Below, piece by piece: positions 24,059 through 32,634 of a stretch of DNA of 34,333 nt. The notes under the pieces are model-generated. The model saw nothing but the letters and a program-made list of their open reading frames with translations, had not been told where the DNA came from and made no database searches. Position 1 is the first letter of the stretch. The number at the start of each line of letters is the position of its first letter. The translations under genes and the position numbers were made by a program. Origin of the DNA: an uncultured Rhodospirillales bacterium (GTDB lineage Bacteria > Pseudomonadota > Alphaproteobacteria > Reyranellales > Reyranellaceae); contig CADECW010000078.1 of the NCBI GenBank assembly GCA_902825855.1, positions 1-34,333 of the forward strand, in the 5' to 3' direction.

Positions 24059-25480
24059 ATGCCTGACCACCCCTCTACATGGATTTCCGCATCTGAACTC
24101 ACGACACTTTACGCTCGCAAAGTGCTTTCGCCCGTTGATCTCATCGAGGCGATGCTGGAGCGCGCCGAACGATTGCAGCCGTCTCTCAATGCCTTTGTCC
24201 TGATCGACGGCGACGGCGCCCGCACAGCGGCGCAGGCGTCGGAAGGACGCTGGCTCAAGGGCCAACCGCTGTCGCCGCTCGACGGCGTGCCGACCACGAT
24301 CAAGGACACGACCCCGGTAAAGGGATGGCCGACCCGCTACGGGTCGCATGCCACGGACGAGACGTCCGCCAGCGAGAACGCGCCGATCGTCGACCGCTTC
24401 CAGGCGGCTGGCCTCATCCTGCTCGGCAAGACGACGACCCCGGAGTTCGGCTGGAAAGCGCTGACCGATTCGCCGCTGCAGGGCACCACGCGCAACCCGT
24501 GGAACCTGAAACACTCGCCCGGCGGTTCGTCGGGCGGCGCTTCGGCGCTGACAGCCGCCGGCATAAACCCGTTCAATCATGGCAACGACGGCGGCGGCTC
24601 GATCCGTATCCCTGCCGCCCATACCGGCCTGGTCGGGCTGAAGCCGAGCTACGGCCGCATTGCGCAATACCCCGCCGACGGTCCGTTCGCCGACGTGATC
24701 AGCCAGGGTGTGCTCGCGCGCTCGGTGCTCGATACGGCGCTCGCGCTCAATGCAGCGGCCGGGCCGGATCCACGTGACTGGCGCTCGCTGCCGGCCGATT
24801 CGCGCGACTACACGGTCGGTCTCGACGACGGTGTGCGCGGTTGGCGGATCGGCTTGAGCCTCGATTTCGGCCACGTCGAAGCCGATGCGGAAGTGCGCGA
24901 GCTGGTCGCCGAAGCGGCGGGTCATTTCGAAGCGCTCGGCGCGCATGTCGAGGATGTCGGCCCGCTGATCGAGCCGCTCCGGAACAGCTTCGAGCCGTTA
25001 TGGATCGGCAGCTTCGCCACTCGCCTGCGCCAGATCCCGACGCAGCTCCACGGCAAGCTCGACCCGGGCTTCCGGGCCGCCGCCGAAAAGGGGCTGGCGA
25101 TTACCCTTGCCGACTACGCTCGGTCCTATGAAGCCAAGTCCAAGCTCGCCCGCGATCTCGCCCTATGGCATCGCAAGTACGATCTCCTGCTGGCGCCGGT
25201 GACGCCGACCGCCGCGCCGCCGGTCGAGACTCTCTACAACTCCGACGCCTTCCCGCGCTGGACCAAGGGCGCGCCGTACACCCTGCCCTGCAATCTCACC
25301 GGCCAGCCGGCGGCGTCGATGCCGGCCGGCCTCACCAAGGCCGGCCTGCCCGTCGGCATCCAGCTCATCGGCCCGCCGCGCGCCGACCATCTCGTGCTGC
25401 GCGCCATGCGGGCGTTCGAGAGTTCGTGCGGCTGGGCCTGGCCGCAGCAGAAGGTCGTAGCGACGCTGACGGCGCCCTGA
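24059..25480 (+). CDS. Amidase (amidase-signature family)
   Basis: 473 aa, the normal length for the family. The Ser-cisSer-Lys triad can be placed: Lys82 in TTIKDTT, cis-Ser157 in PGGSSGG, and Ser181 in NDGGGSIRIPAA; the 24-residue gap between the serines matches characterised members. The next stretch (GLVGLKPSYGRI) completes the signature. It hydrolyses amides or related C-N bonds to acid and ammonia; the specific substrate is unknown. It starts at the ATG of MPDHPSTW; the frame is open upstream but no better start is seen. It is divergent from the small membrane protein gene and is followed by the lectin-like gene. Confidence 0.93.
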   Translation: MPDHPSTWISASELTTLYARKVLSPVDLIEAMLERAERLQPSLNAFVLIDGDGARTAAQASEGRWLKGQPLSPLDGVPTTIKDTTPVKGWPTRYGSHATDETSASENAPIVDRFQAAGLILLGKTTTPEFGWKALTDSPLQGTTRNPWNLKHSPGGSSGGASALTAAGINPFNHGNDGGGSIRIPAAHTGLVGLKPSYGRIAQYPADGPFADVISQGVLARSVLDTALALNAAAGPDPRDWRSLPADSRDYTVGLDDGVRGWRIGLSLDFGHVEADAEVRELVAEAAGHFEALGAHVEDVGPLIEPLRNSFEPLWIGSFATRLRQIPTQLHGKLDPGFRAAAEKGLAITLADYARSYEAKSKLARDLALWHRKYDLLLAPVTPTAAPPVETLYNSDAFPRWTKGAPYTLPCNLTGQPAASMPAGLTKAGLPVGIQLIGPPRADHLVLRAMRAFESSCGWAWPQQKVVATLTAP

Positions 25481-25564
25481 TCAGCGACCCCACGCGCTTG
25501 TGAATTGGGCGATGGCCACACCTCGGTCACTGTCACTCCCTGTGTACAAAGCTGGGAGGTATGA

Positions 25565-26242
25565 ATGCGCAGAGACATCAAAGTGGCCGCGCTGGCCATG
25601 ACCACGGCGGCATTGGCGTTCGTCGGCGGCTCGCAGGCGCAACAGCCGCCGCCGCAGTTTCCCGACATGACATTCTTCATCACCAGCGTGGGCGGACCGC
25701 AGGGCGCCAACTACGGCGGCCTCGAGGGCGCCGATCGCCATTGCCAGGCACTCGCCACCAAGGCCGGCGCCGGCGGCAAGACCTGGCGTGCCTATCTCAG
25801 CACCCAGGCTGTCGGCGGCGCCACCGCCGTCAACGCCAAGGACCGCATCGGCAAGGGTCCGTGGACCAATCCGAGGGGCGTGGTGATCGCGACAAGCGTC
25901 GCCGACCTGCACTCGCCGAACAACAAGATCAGCGCCGACACCAACGTCTCCGAAACCGGCCGCCTGATCCCCAGCCGGTTGTACACGGTCAACCAGCACG
26001 ACATCCTGACCGGCACGCAGGCCGATGGGACCGCATTCCCGCCGGACAAGGACATGACCTGCGGCAACTGGACCAAGAGCGGCGAAGGCAACGCCATGGT
26101 CGGGCATTCCGACCGCATGGGACTGCGCGACGATGACGCCTCGAAGTCGTGGAACGCCTCGCACCCGTCGCGGGCCTGCGATGCGGCGTCCCTGGTCGCA
26201 ACGGGCGGTGCCGGCCTGCTCTACTGCTTCGCGGCGAACTGA
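25565..26242 (+). CDS. Secreted lectin-like protein
   Basis: 225 aa. Signal peptide 1-26 (MRRDIKVAALAMTTAALAFVGGSQAQ). The mature domain begins MTFFITSVGGPQGANYGGLEGADRHCQALA and continues GGKTWRAYLST, NAKDRIGKGPWTNP, NKISADTNVSETG, TGTQADG and CGNWT, ending with SRACDAASL...LYCFAAN. This is the C-type-lectin/endostatin-like fold common in exported bacterial proteins; the four cysteines in HCQAL, TCGNW, RACDA and YCFAA fit two disulfides. Ligand unknown. GGGAGGT precedes the ATG. A strong hairpin 11 bp after the stop could end the transcript. Confidence 0.75.
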   Translation: MRRDIKVAALAMTTAALAFVGGSQAQQPPPQFPDMTFFITSVGGPQGANYGGLEGADRHCQALATKAGAGGKTWRAYLSTQAVGGATAVNAKDRIGKGPWTNPRGVVIATSVADLHSPNNKISADTNVSETGRLIPSRLYTVNQHDILTGTQADGTAFPPDKDMTCGNWTKSGEGNAMVGHSDRMGLRDDDASKSWNASHPSRACDAASLVATGGAGLLYCFAAN

Positions 26243-26253
26243 GGTGATGCGGT

Positions 26254-26283
26254 CGGGATGACGGCAAAAGTTCCGTCATCCCG
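26254..26283 (+). terminator. Hairpin after the lectin-like gene
   Basis: CGGGATGACGG, loop CAAAAGTT, CCGTCATCCCG: a perfect 11-bp stem beginning 11 bp after the stop. The right arm is also the start of dispersed repeat copy B, so the stem may result from adjacent repeat arms and not from a dedicated terminator; there is no U tract. Confidence 0.5.
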
Positions 26284-26397
26284 AGCGAAGCCGCCCGAAG
26301 GGCGGCGCAGTCGAGGGACCTGTTCTTGTAGGCACATCAACCGAACAGGTCACTCCACTTCGCCTCGCTGCGCTCGGCTCCGGTCGGGATGACGGGC
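26273..26397. repeat. Dispersed intergenic palindromic repeat, copy B
   Basis: A roughly 52-bp arm starting CCGTCATCCCGAGCGAAGCC faces a reverse-complement arm ending CGGTCGGGATGACGG, with an inner perfect hairpin GCCGCCC-GAA-GGGCGGC at 26290-26306. The ends match copy A at 674. It lies between convergent genes (lectin-like and Bug receptor 3), a usual place for such elements. Confidence 0.75.
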
Positions 26398-26407
26398 GGA
26401 CGTGTGA

Positions 26408-27382
26408 TCAGGACTCGACCTTCACGTCGGCGGTCTTGATGACCTTTTCCCATTTGTCGATTTCGTCCTGGAGGAACTTGGCCGTATCGGCGGTGGTGGC
26501 GCCGACCGGCACCAGCGCCTGCTCTGCCATGCGCTTGCGCAAGCCCTCGTCCTGGACTGCCCTGGCGACTTCGCTCTGAAGCCTGGCGATGATTTCCGTC
26601 GGCGTTCCGGCCGGCGCCAGGAACATCACCCAGCTCGAGGATTCGATCAGCGGACCGCCCGACTCGACGATGGTCGGCACTTCTTCCGCGCCGGGCACGC
26701 GCTCCTTCGACAGCATGCATAGCGCCTTGATCTTGCCGGCGCGCACCTGGGACATCACACCGATCGGAACGTCGAGCAGCAGCTGGATGTTGCCCGAGAC
26801 GAGGTCCGCCAGCGCCGGCGCCGTGCCCTTGTAGGGAACATGCACCATGTCGATCCCGGCGACCTGCTTGATGAGCTCGCTGGTGAGATGCGCGGCGGCA
26901 CCGACGCCGGACGATCCGAATGAGATCTTGCCAGGGTTCTTCTTCGCGTAAGCGATGAACTCCGCCATGTTGCTGACCGGCAGCGAGTTCGAAACCGACA
27001 CCATGATCGGTGCCACGGCGACCAGCGAGATCGGCGCGAACCCCTTCACGGGGTCGAACTTCAGCTTGCCGGCATAGAGCGTCTTGTTGGCGGCGTGGGC
27101 GGCAATCACCGTCAGGAAGGTGTAGCCATCCGGCGCGGCGTTGGCGACCATCTCCGCGCCGATCAGCGAATTGGCACCGGGCTTGTTGTCGACCACGAAG
27201 TTCTGGCCGACATTCATCTTCTCGAGCGTCAGCCGCGTCACCACGTCGGTCAGCCCGCCCGCGGTGTAGGGCACAACCCACTTTATCGGCTTGCTCGGCC
27301 ACGACTGCGCGTGCAGCGCTCCGGGGAACAGTGACGCGGCCGCGCTCGCCGCCAGGACGGTGCGGCGGTTCAACTTGCTCAT
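26408..27382 (-). CDS. Bug/TctC-type tripartite tricarboxylate transporter receptor 3
   Basis: 324 aa. Tat-like signal peptide (NRRTVLAASAAASLFPGALHAQ, 1-26). Motifs: IKWVVPYTAGGLTDVVTRL, VDNKPGANSLIGAEMVANAAPDGYTF, KISFGSSGVGAAAHLTSELI, MVHVPYKGTAPALADLVSGNIQLLLD and EEVPTIVESGGPLIE. It is downstream of the short-chain dehydrogenase on the same strand (20-bp gap), so one operon; the ligand may feed that pathway. Again no TctA/TctB partner is in view. Confidence 0.92.
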   Translation of the reverse strand: MSKLNRRTVLAASAAASLFPGALHAQSWPSKPIKWVVPYTAGGLTDVVTRLTLEKMNVGQNFVVDNKPGANSLIGAEMVANAAPDGYTFLTVIAAHAANKTLYAGKLKFDPVKGFAPISLVAVAPIMVSVSNSLPVSNMAEFIAYAKKNPGKISFGSSGVGAAAHLTSELIKQVAGIDMVHVPYKGTAPALADLVSGNIQLLLDVPIGVMSQVRAGKIKALCMLSKERVPGAEEVPTIVESGGPLIESSSWVMFLAPAGTPTEIIARLQSEVARAVQDEGLRKRMAEQALVPVGATTADTAKFLQDEIDKWEKVIKTADVKVES

Positions 27383-27402
27383 TCGTTTTGCTCCAGTACG
27401 AC

Positions 27403-28302
27403 TTAGTCGAGGTCCAGTCCGTTCATGCCGGCGTTCTTGCGCGCCTTCTTCGCGAGCTCGCCCAGCACCTTGCCGGCCTGGTGCGGGTCCATGATCTGTT
27501 CGGCCTCGGGTCCTTTGTGCCAGCCTTCGGCGACGGCGAAAATGCCGTTGCCCGCCTGGAAGACACGGCCGGTCACTTCGCGGCTGTCCTCGCTCACCAG
27601 CCAGGTCGCGACGGGAGCGATCCACCGCGGATCGCGCCGCTGCTTGTCCTCCTCGCTGTACTCGCGCAGATCCTCCGTCATGCGCGTGAAGGCCGAGGGC
27701 GAGATCGAGTTCACGGTGATGCCGTAGCGGCCGAGCTCGCGCGCTGCGATGACGGTGAACGAGGCGATGGCCGCCTTGGCAGCGCCGTAGTTGGTCTGGC
27801 CGATGTTGCCATAGATGCCCGACACCGAGGTCGTGGTGATGATGCGCGCATCGACCGGGCCGCCCTTGATCTTGGCCTGGTCGCGCCAATAGGCGGCGGC
27901 ATGCCGCGCCGGGGCGAAGGTGCCCTTGAGATGCACCTTGATCACGGCGTCCCACTCGTCCTCGGTCATGTTGACCAGCATGCGGTCGCGCAGGATGCCT
28001 GCATTCAGGACAACGGCATCGAGCTTGCCGAAGGCCGACACCGCCTGGTCGATCATGCGCTTGGCGCCGTTCCAGTCGGAGACGTCGTCGCCGTTGGCCA
28101 CCGCTTCGCCGCCCTTAGCCTTGATCTCGTTCACGACCTGCTGCGCCGGACCGACGTCGTTGCCCTTTCCGGCGCGATCGCCGCCGAGGTCATTGACCAC
28201 CACCTTGGCGCCGTGCTCGGCCAGCATCAGGCAGTGTGCCCGACCGACGCCGCGCGCGCCGCCCGTCACGATTGCCACGCGGCCCTCGCACAATCTTGCC
28301 AT
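27403..28302 (-). CDS. Short-chain dehydrogenase/reductase, hydroxyacyl-CoA-type
   Basis: 299 aa. NAD(P)-binding TGGARGVG (13-20), VVVNDLGGD (an acidic residue after the second strand, favouring NAD), NAG (100-102), and the catalytic Ser159 (TTTSVSG), Tyr172 and Lys176 (NYGAAKAA). ARGVGRAH...NDLGG is typical of the branch that includes the hydroxyacyl-CoA dehydrogenase part of peroxisomal-type multifunctional enzymes. The C-terminal 60 residues (WHKGPEAEQIMDPHQAGKVLGEL) extend beyond the minimal SDR. GGGAGGGAGC sits 1-2 nt beyond the usual spacing before the ATG. It is the first gene of the operon with Bug receptor 3, and divergent from the beta-lactamase-fold gene. Confidence 0.92.
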   Translation of the reverse strand: MARLCEGRVAIVTGGARGVGRAHCLMLAEHGAKVVVNDLGGDRAGKGNDVGPAQQVVNEIKAKGGEAVANGDDVSDWNGAKRMIDQAVSAFGKLDAVVLNAGILRDRMLVNMTEDEWDAVIKVHLKGTFAPARHAAAYWRDQAKIKGGPVDARIITTTSVSGIYGNIGQTNYGAAKAAIASFTVIAARELGRYGITVNSISPSAFTRMTEDLREYSEEDKQRRDPRWIAPVATWLVSEDSREVTGRVFQAGNGIFAVAEGWHKGPEAEQIMDPHQAGKVLGELAKKARKNAGMNGLDLD

Positions 28303-28377
28303 CGCTCCCTCCCGTTTCTTGCGTGTCTGCAGGCGATGTCCTGCGCTAGTCTGGAGGCTCACGCAAGGAGGATCGCC

Positions 28378-29607
28378 ATGGACACGCTGCCGCTCATAGC
28401 CCCCGAACAGGTCGGACTTTCCGCAGCGCGGCTCGATCGCGTCCGCAAATGGATGAACGGCTGGGTCGACAGCGGCCGCCTCGCGGGAATGGTGACAGTC
28501 GTGATGCGCCGAGGCGAGCTCGCCTTCGCCGAGACGGCCGGCAAGGCCGACGTCGAGCGCAACAAGCCGATGCGGCCGGACACCATCTTCCGCATCTACT
28601 CCATGACCAAGCCGCTCACCTCGACGGCGATCATGATGCTGTATGAGGAAGGCCGGTTCCAGCTCGACGATCCGATCTCCAGGTTCATACCCGCCTTCGC
28701 CAACCCACGGGTCTATGCCGGCGGCAGCCGCGGCAAGATCGATACCGTGCCGGGCGAACGCCAGATCACCTTCCGTGACCTGCTGACCCACACGTCGGGA
28801 CTGACCTACGGCTTCATGGAGAGCAATCCGGTCGACGCTCTCTATCGCTCCAGGACCAATGGCGTCGACTTCCAGACTGCCACCACGAGCCTCAAGGACG
28901 TCGTCGAACGCCTTGCGACGTTCCCGCTGATCGCCCAGCCCGGCAAGGCATGGAACTACAGCGTCGCCACCGACGTGCTGGGCTACCTGGTCGAGGTCAT
29001 CTCCGGCCAGCCCTTCCAGACCTATCTCAGGGAGAAGGTCCTCGTGCCGCTCGGCATGGTCGATACCGACTTCCATGTGCCCGCCGACAAGCACGAGCGC
29101 TTCGCCGCCAACTACCAGGCGGGCCCCGGCGGCAAGCTCGAGCTGATCGACGATCCCGGCACGAGCCGATACCTCGCCCCGCGCGCGGTGAACTCCGGCG
29201 GCGGCGGGCTGGTCTCGACGGCGGCGGACTATCTGCGCTTCTGCCGCTTCATGCTGAACAAGGGCGAGCTCGACGGCACGCGCCTGCTCGGCCGCAAGAC
29301 CGTCGAGCTGATGACCATGAACCACCTCAAGGGCGACATGGCCGACATGGGCATGCCGCGTTTCTCGGAGTCGACCTACTACGGCGTCGGCTTCGGGCTC
29401 GGCTTCTCGGTCATGATCGATCCGGCCAAGGCGCACATCGTCGGCACGCCCGGCGAATATGCCTGGGGCGGCGCGGCGTCGACCGCCTTCTGGTGCGATC
29501 CGGCCGAGGACATGGCGGTGGTGCTGTTGACGCAGCTCATGCCTTCCTCGACCTACCCGATCCGCCGCGAGCTGCGCGTGCTCACCTATCAGGCGATCGT
29601 CGACTGA
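28378..29607 (+). CDS. Serine hydrolase, beta-lactamase family (class C-like)
   Basis: 409 aa, no signal peptide. The SxxK motif is Ser75-Met-Thr-Lys78 and the YxN-equivalent is Tyr194-Ser-Val. LLTHTSGLTYG and the PLGMVDTDFHVP segment are diagnostic of the EstB/penicillin-binding-protein-like esterases. Such enzymes usually hydrolyse esters, not antibiotics. AAGGAGG precedes the ATG by 8 nt. The stop overlaps the next start (TGATG), coupling it to the TauD-type dioxygenase, which suggests a shared pathway. Confidence 0.93.
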   Translation: MDTLPLIAPEQVGLSAARLDRVRKWMNGWVDSGRLAGMVTVVMRRGELAFAETAGKADVERNKPMRPDTIFRIYSMTKPLTSTAIMMLYEEGRFQLDDPISRFIPAFANPRVYAGGSRGKIDTVPGERQITFRDLLTHTSGLTYGFMESNPVDALYRSRTNGVDFQTATTSLKDVVERLATFPLIAQPGKAWNYSVATDVLGYLVEVISGQPFQTYLREKVLVPLGMVDTDFHVPADKHERFAANYQAGPGGKLELIDDPGTSRYLAPRAVNSGGGGLVSTAADYLRFCRFMLNKGELDGTRLLGRKTVELMTMNHLKGDMADMGMPRFSESTYYGVGFGLGFSVMIDPAKAHIVGTPGEYAWGGAASTAFWCDPAEDMAVVLLTQLMPSSTYPIRRELRVLTYQAIVD

Positions 29608-30482
29608 TGAGAAACACCGGTCCCATCAAGGTCACTAGGCTTCACCCCCTGTTCGGGGCGGAAGTCAGCGGCATCGACATCACGCAGCCCTTGTCGGCGC
29701 GTGAGTTCGGGCCGATCCGCGCCGCGTTCGAGGAGCACTCGGTGCTCCTGTTCCGCGATCAGCCGATGGACGACGAGAAACAGATCGAGTTCAGCGAGCT
29801 GTTCGGCCCGCTGGAGACCACCGGCGCCTCCAATCCCGCCGCCGGCACGAAGTTCCAACGCCAGTCCAACCTCGACATCATGACCGGCGAGCCGATCCCG
29901 CCCGACGACATGCGCATGATCTACCAGAAGGCCAACTACTTCTGGCACTCCGACTCCTCCTTCAAGCGCGTGCCCTCGCTGTGTTCCATCCTGACCGCGC
30001 GCGTCTGCCCGCCCGAGGGCGGCAACACAGAGTTCCTGTCGATGCGCGCGGCCTGGAATGCCCTGCCGCCGGCGCTGCAGGCGACCATCCATCCGCTGAT
30101 CGCCGAGCATTCGCTGCAATACTCCCGCGACCGCGTCCAGAAGGGCATCCTGAGCGCCAAGGCGATCGCCGAACTGCCGCCGGTCAAGCAGCGGCTCTTC
30201 CGCGACAATCCTGTGAACGGGCGCCGCGCCCTCTATATCGGCGCCCATGCCGGCTTCATCGTCGGCTGGCCGCGGGCGACCGGCGAGGCCCTTCTCTTCG
30301 AGCTCTCGCAACGTTCCGACCAGCCCGAGTTCCGGCTGTCGCACGCCTGGCGCGAGGGCGACGTGATCGTGTGGGACAACCGCGCGGTCCTGCACCGCGC
30401 GACATACTACGACACGGTGAAGTACAAGCGCTTCATGCAGCGCACCACCATCGGCGGCGACCTGCCGACGGTGCCGCAATAA
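29607..30482 (+). CDS. TauD/TfdA-family Fe(II)/2-oxoglutarate dioxygenase
   Basis: 291 aa. Iron ligands: His114 and Asp116 (WHSDSSF) and His263 (AVLHRATYYD); the 2-oxoglutarate-binding arginine is probably Arg279 (FMQRTT). Opening VTRLHPLFGAEVSGIDIT and LLFRDQPM are typical of the family. It hydroxylates an organic substrate, often starting desulfonation or ether cleavage (taurine, 2,4-D), but family membership does not tell which. It is coupled by a one-base overlap to the serine hydrolase upstream and is 3 bp from the MFS exporter downstream, so three genes form one transcript. Confidence 0.93.
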   Translation: MRNTGPIKVTRLHPLFGAEVSGIDITQPLSAREFGPIRAAFEEHSVLLFRDQPMDDEKQIEFSELFGPLETTGASNPAAGTKFQRQSNLDIMTGEPIPPDDMRMIYQKANYFWHSDSSFKRVPSLCSILTARVCPPEGGNTEFLSMRAAWNALPPALQATIHPLIAEHSLQYSRDRVQKGILSAKAIAELPPVKQRLFRDNPVNGRRALYIGAHAGFIVGWPRATGEALLFELSQRSDQPEFRLSHAWREGDVIVWDNRAVLHRATYYDTVKYKRFMQRTTIGGDLPTVPQ

Positions 30483-30485
30483 GAG

Positions 30486-31877
30486 ATGGCTGAACCGGCT
30501 CCGGCATCACCACCGCCTTCCGACGGAATGCCCCCCGGCTGGCCGCGCCGGCTGGCGGTGGCGACCATCACCATCGGGCTGATGATGTCGGTGCTCAGCA
30601 ACTCGATGACCAACCTGGCGCTGCCCTACATCGCGCATGACCTGAACATCACCGCCGAAAGCTCGATCTGGATCGTCAACGCCACGCAGATCGCGCTCAT
30701 CATCTCTCTTCTGCCAGTGGCCGCGCTGGCCGACATCGTCGGCTACCGCCACGTCTACCGCTTCGGGCTGGTGCTGTTCTCGCTGGCCTCGATCGGCTGC
30801 GCGCTCGCGCCGTCGCTGCCCTGGCTGCTGCTCGGCCGAACCATCCAGGGCCTGGGCGGTGCCGCGATCATGGCGGTCCAGCCGGCGCTGGTGCGCGCCA
30901 TCTATCCGCGCGCCCAGCTCGGGCGCGGCCTGGGCTTCAACACGACGGTCGTCGCCACGTCACTGGCCGCCGGTCCGTCGATCGGCGCCGCTGTACTGTC
31001 GATCGCTCCCTGGCCGTACCTGTTCGCCGTCTACGCGCCGCTCGGGCTCATCTCCTTCGTGCTGGCCGAGCGGTATCTGCCACGCACGCTCCACACCCAT
31101 CGGCCGTTCGACTGGACCTCGGCGGCCCTGTCGGGCGCCACCTTCGGCTTGCTGATCTTCGGCATCGACGGGGTGGCGCACGGCCATCATCGCCTCATCG
31201 TCGCCTCGGAGTTCGTCGCCGCGGCGGCCCTGGGGACGATGTTCGTCCTGCGACAAAGGACGCTCGACGATCCGATGATGCCGATCGACGTCTTCAAGCG
31301 GCCGATCTTCTCGCTCTCGATCACTGCGGCCGCCTGCACCTTCACCGCCCAGGGCCTGGCATTCGTCAGCCTGCCATTCTTCTTCCACACGGTGCTCGGC
31401 CGCGACGCCACCGACACTGGAATGCTGCTGACGGCATGGCCACTGGCGCTGGCCACCATCGCGCCGATCGCCGGTCGCCTCGCCGACCGCCATCATGCCG
31501 GCCTGCTGGGCGCCATCGGCCTCACCAGCATGACCGCGGGTCTCGTGCTCACGGCGCTGCTGCCGGAGAACCCGTCGAGTGCCGACATCATGTGGCGACT
31601 GGTCCTGTGCGGCGCGGGCTTCGGCGTCTTCGCCTCACCCAACAACCGGCTGATGATGAACGCCGTCCCCCGCGAGCGCAGCGGCAGCGCCGGCGGCATC
31701 ATCGCCACGGCGCGCACCTTCGGGCAGACTCTGGGCGCCGCGCTGGTCGCGGTCGTGTTCGGCCTGTTCGACTTCTCGGGCAGCGGCGCCGCCGATGCCG
31801 CCCGGGCCGCGATCTGGCTGGGCGCCATATTCGCCGCAGCTGCGCTGGTGATCGGCAGCCTGCGGCTGAGGCACTAG
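30486..31877 (+). CDS. MFS transporter, DHA2-type (14 helices)
   Basis: 463 aa with about 14 hydrophobic segments. The DHA2 signatures are clear: SNSMTNLALPYIAHDLNITAESSIWIVNATQI (helix 1 region), LADIVGYRHVYRFGL (motif A), LLLGRTIQGLGGAAIMAVQPALVR (helix 4) and GLGFNTTVVATSLAAGPSIGAAVL (motif C, marking exporters). Probably drug or metabolite export with proton antiport. It follows the dioxygenase by 3 bp, perhaps to export a product or substrate analogue of that pathway. Confidence 0.9.
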   Translation: MAEPAPASPPPSDGMPPGWPRRLAVATITIGLMMSVLSNSMTNLALPYIAHDLNITAESSIWIVNATQIALIISLLPVAALADIVGYRHVYRFGLVLFSLASIGCALAPSLPWLLLGRTIQGLGGAAIMAVQPALVRAIYPRAQLGRGLGFNTTVVATSLAAGPSIGAAVLSIAPWPYLFAVYAPLGLISFVLAERYLPRTLHTHRPFDWTSAALSGATFGLLIFGIDGVAHGHHRLIVASEFVAAAALGTMFVLRQRTLDDPMMPIDVFKRPIFSLSITAAACTFTAQGLAFVSLPFFFHTVLGRDATDTGMLLTAWPLALATIAPIAGRLADRHHAGLLGAIGLTSMTAGLVLTALLPENPSSADIMWRLVLCGAGFGVFASPNNRLMMNAVPRERSGSAGGIIATARTFGQTLGAALVAVVFGLFDFSGSGAADAARAAIWLGAIFAAAALVIGSLRLRH

Positions 31878-31886
31878 GACGCCATC

Positions 31887-32375
31887 GTGCCGACCAAGCT
31901 TGTCGCCGCGGCCGCGATCGTCCTCCTGGTTGTCGGCTACTTCCTCGGCCTGTGGTCGGACCTGCTCGGCTGGCTCGGCGACCTCTGGCATTTCCTCGCG
32001 GGCTCGACACTCGTGCCCAACTGGCTCCTCGGCATCTTCGCGATCTGCGCCATCGTCGTCGCCGGGCTGCTGGGCGCCGGCCTGAGGCCCACGCGCAACG
32101 CGCGGCGCCCGTCACCGATCAGTACCCAGGACGACTTCTTCAATATCCGCTGGCGCTGGTCGTACGACACGTCAGGCGGCGTGCAGGACCTGACCCCCTA
32201 CTGCCTGCGCTGCGGCAATCGTCTCGTGCTCAAGCACCTGGGCGCGATCCGGCCTGCCGATCGATATGAATGCCGATGCGATCGGTGCGGCGCCGTCGCC
32301 TGCGAGATCGACTGCTCGGTCGAGGAATTCGAGAGCCGCGTTCTGCAGAGGATCCTCGAGACGACCTCCAGCTAG
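31887..32375 (+). CDS. Membrane protein with C-terminal zinc ribbon
   Basis: 162 aa from GTG 31887. Two membrane helices lie at about 4-22 and 44-66; then a soluble tail holds YCLRCGN (near residue 108) and ECRCDRCGA (near residue 130), a CxxC...CxCxxC metal-binding pair. The acidic C-terminus (DCSVEEFESRVLQRIL) is helical. Function unknown. It starts 9 bp after the exporter stop and is probably in the same transcript. Confidence 0.7.
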   Translation: MPTKLVAAAAIVLLVVGYFLGLWSDLLGWLGDLWHFLAGSTLVPNWLLGIFAICAIVVAGLLGAGLRPTRNARRPSPISTQDDFFNIRWRWSYDTSGGVQDLTPYCLRCGNRLVLKHLGAIRPADRYECRCDRCGAVACEIDCSVEEFESRVLQRILETTSS

Positions 32376-32457
32376 GGCAGCGAGCGCCGCTATCGCACTC
32401 GTGATTGGCCGATCGCACGGCCGGCTGCAATGCTGGGCGGGAAACGGAGGGTCGACG

Positions 32458-32619
32458 ATGTCGCTTCGATCGATCTCGGTTCTCGCCGCCATGATCCTGT
32501 TGCAGCTCTGCGGCTGTGCCACCGCCGGCAGGACGTCGGACCCGTCGGTCAATGTACTGGAGCAGCGTCACGAGGAAATGATGCAGCGCATGGGGGGCGC
32601 CAGCGGCAGCGGCATGTAG
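32458..32619 (+). CDS. Small lipoprotein
   Basis: 53 aa. Signal sequence MSLRSISVLAAMILLQLCGC with a lipobox-like LCGC, cysteine at residue 20; the -2 position is unusual (Cys). The mature part is about 33 residues, polar, with a short amphipathic helix (VLEQRHEEMMQRMGG). GGAGGG upstream supports the ATG. No family recognised; the larger open frame upstream is not supported. Confidence 0.55.
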   Translation: MSLRSISVLAAMILLQLCGCATAGRTSDPSVNVLEQRHEEMMQRMGGASGSGM

Positions 32620-32634
32620 CGGACGCCGCGAGTG

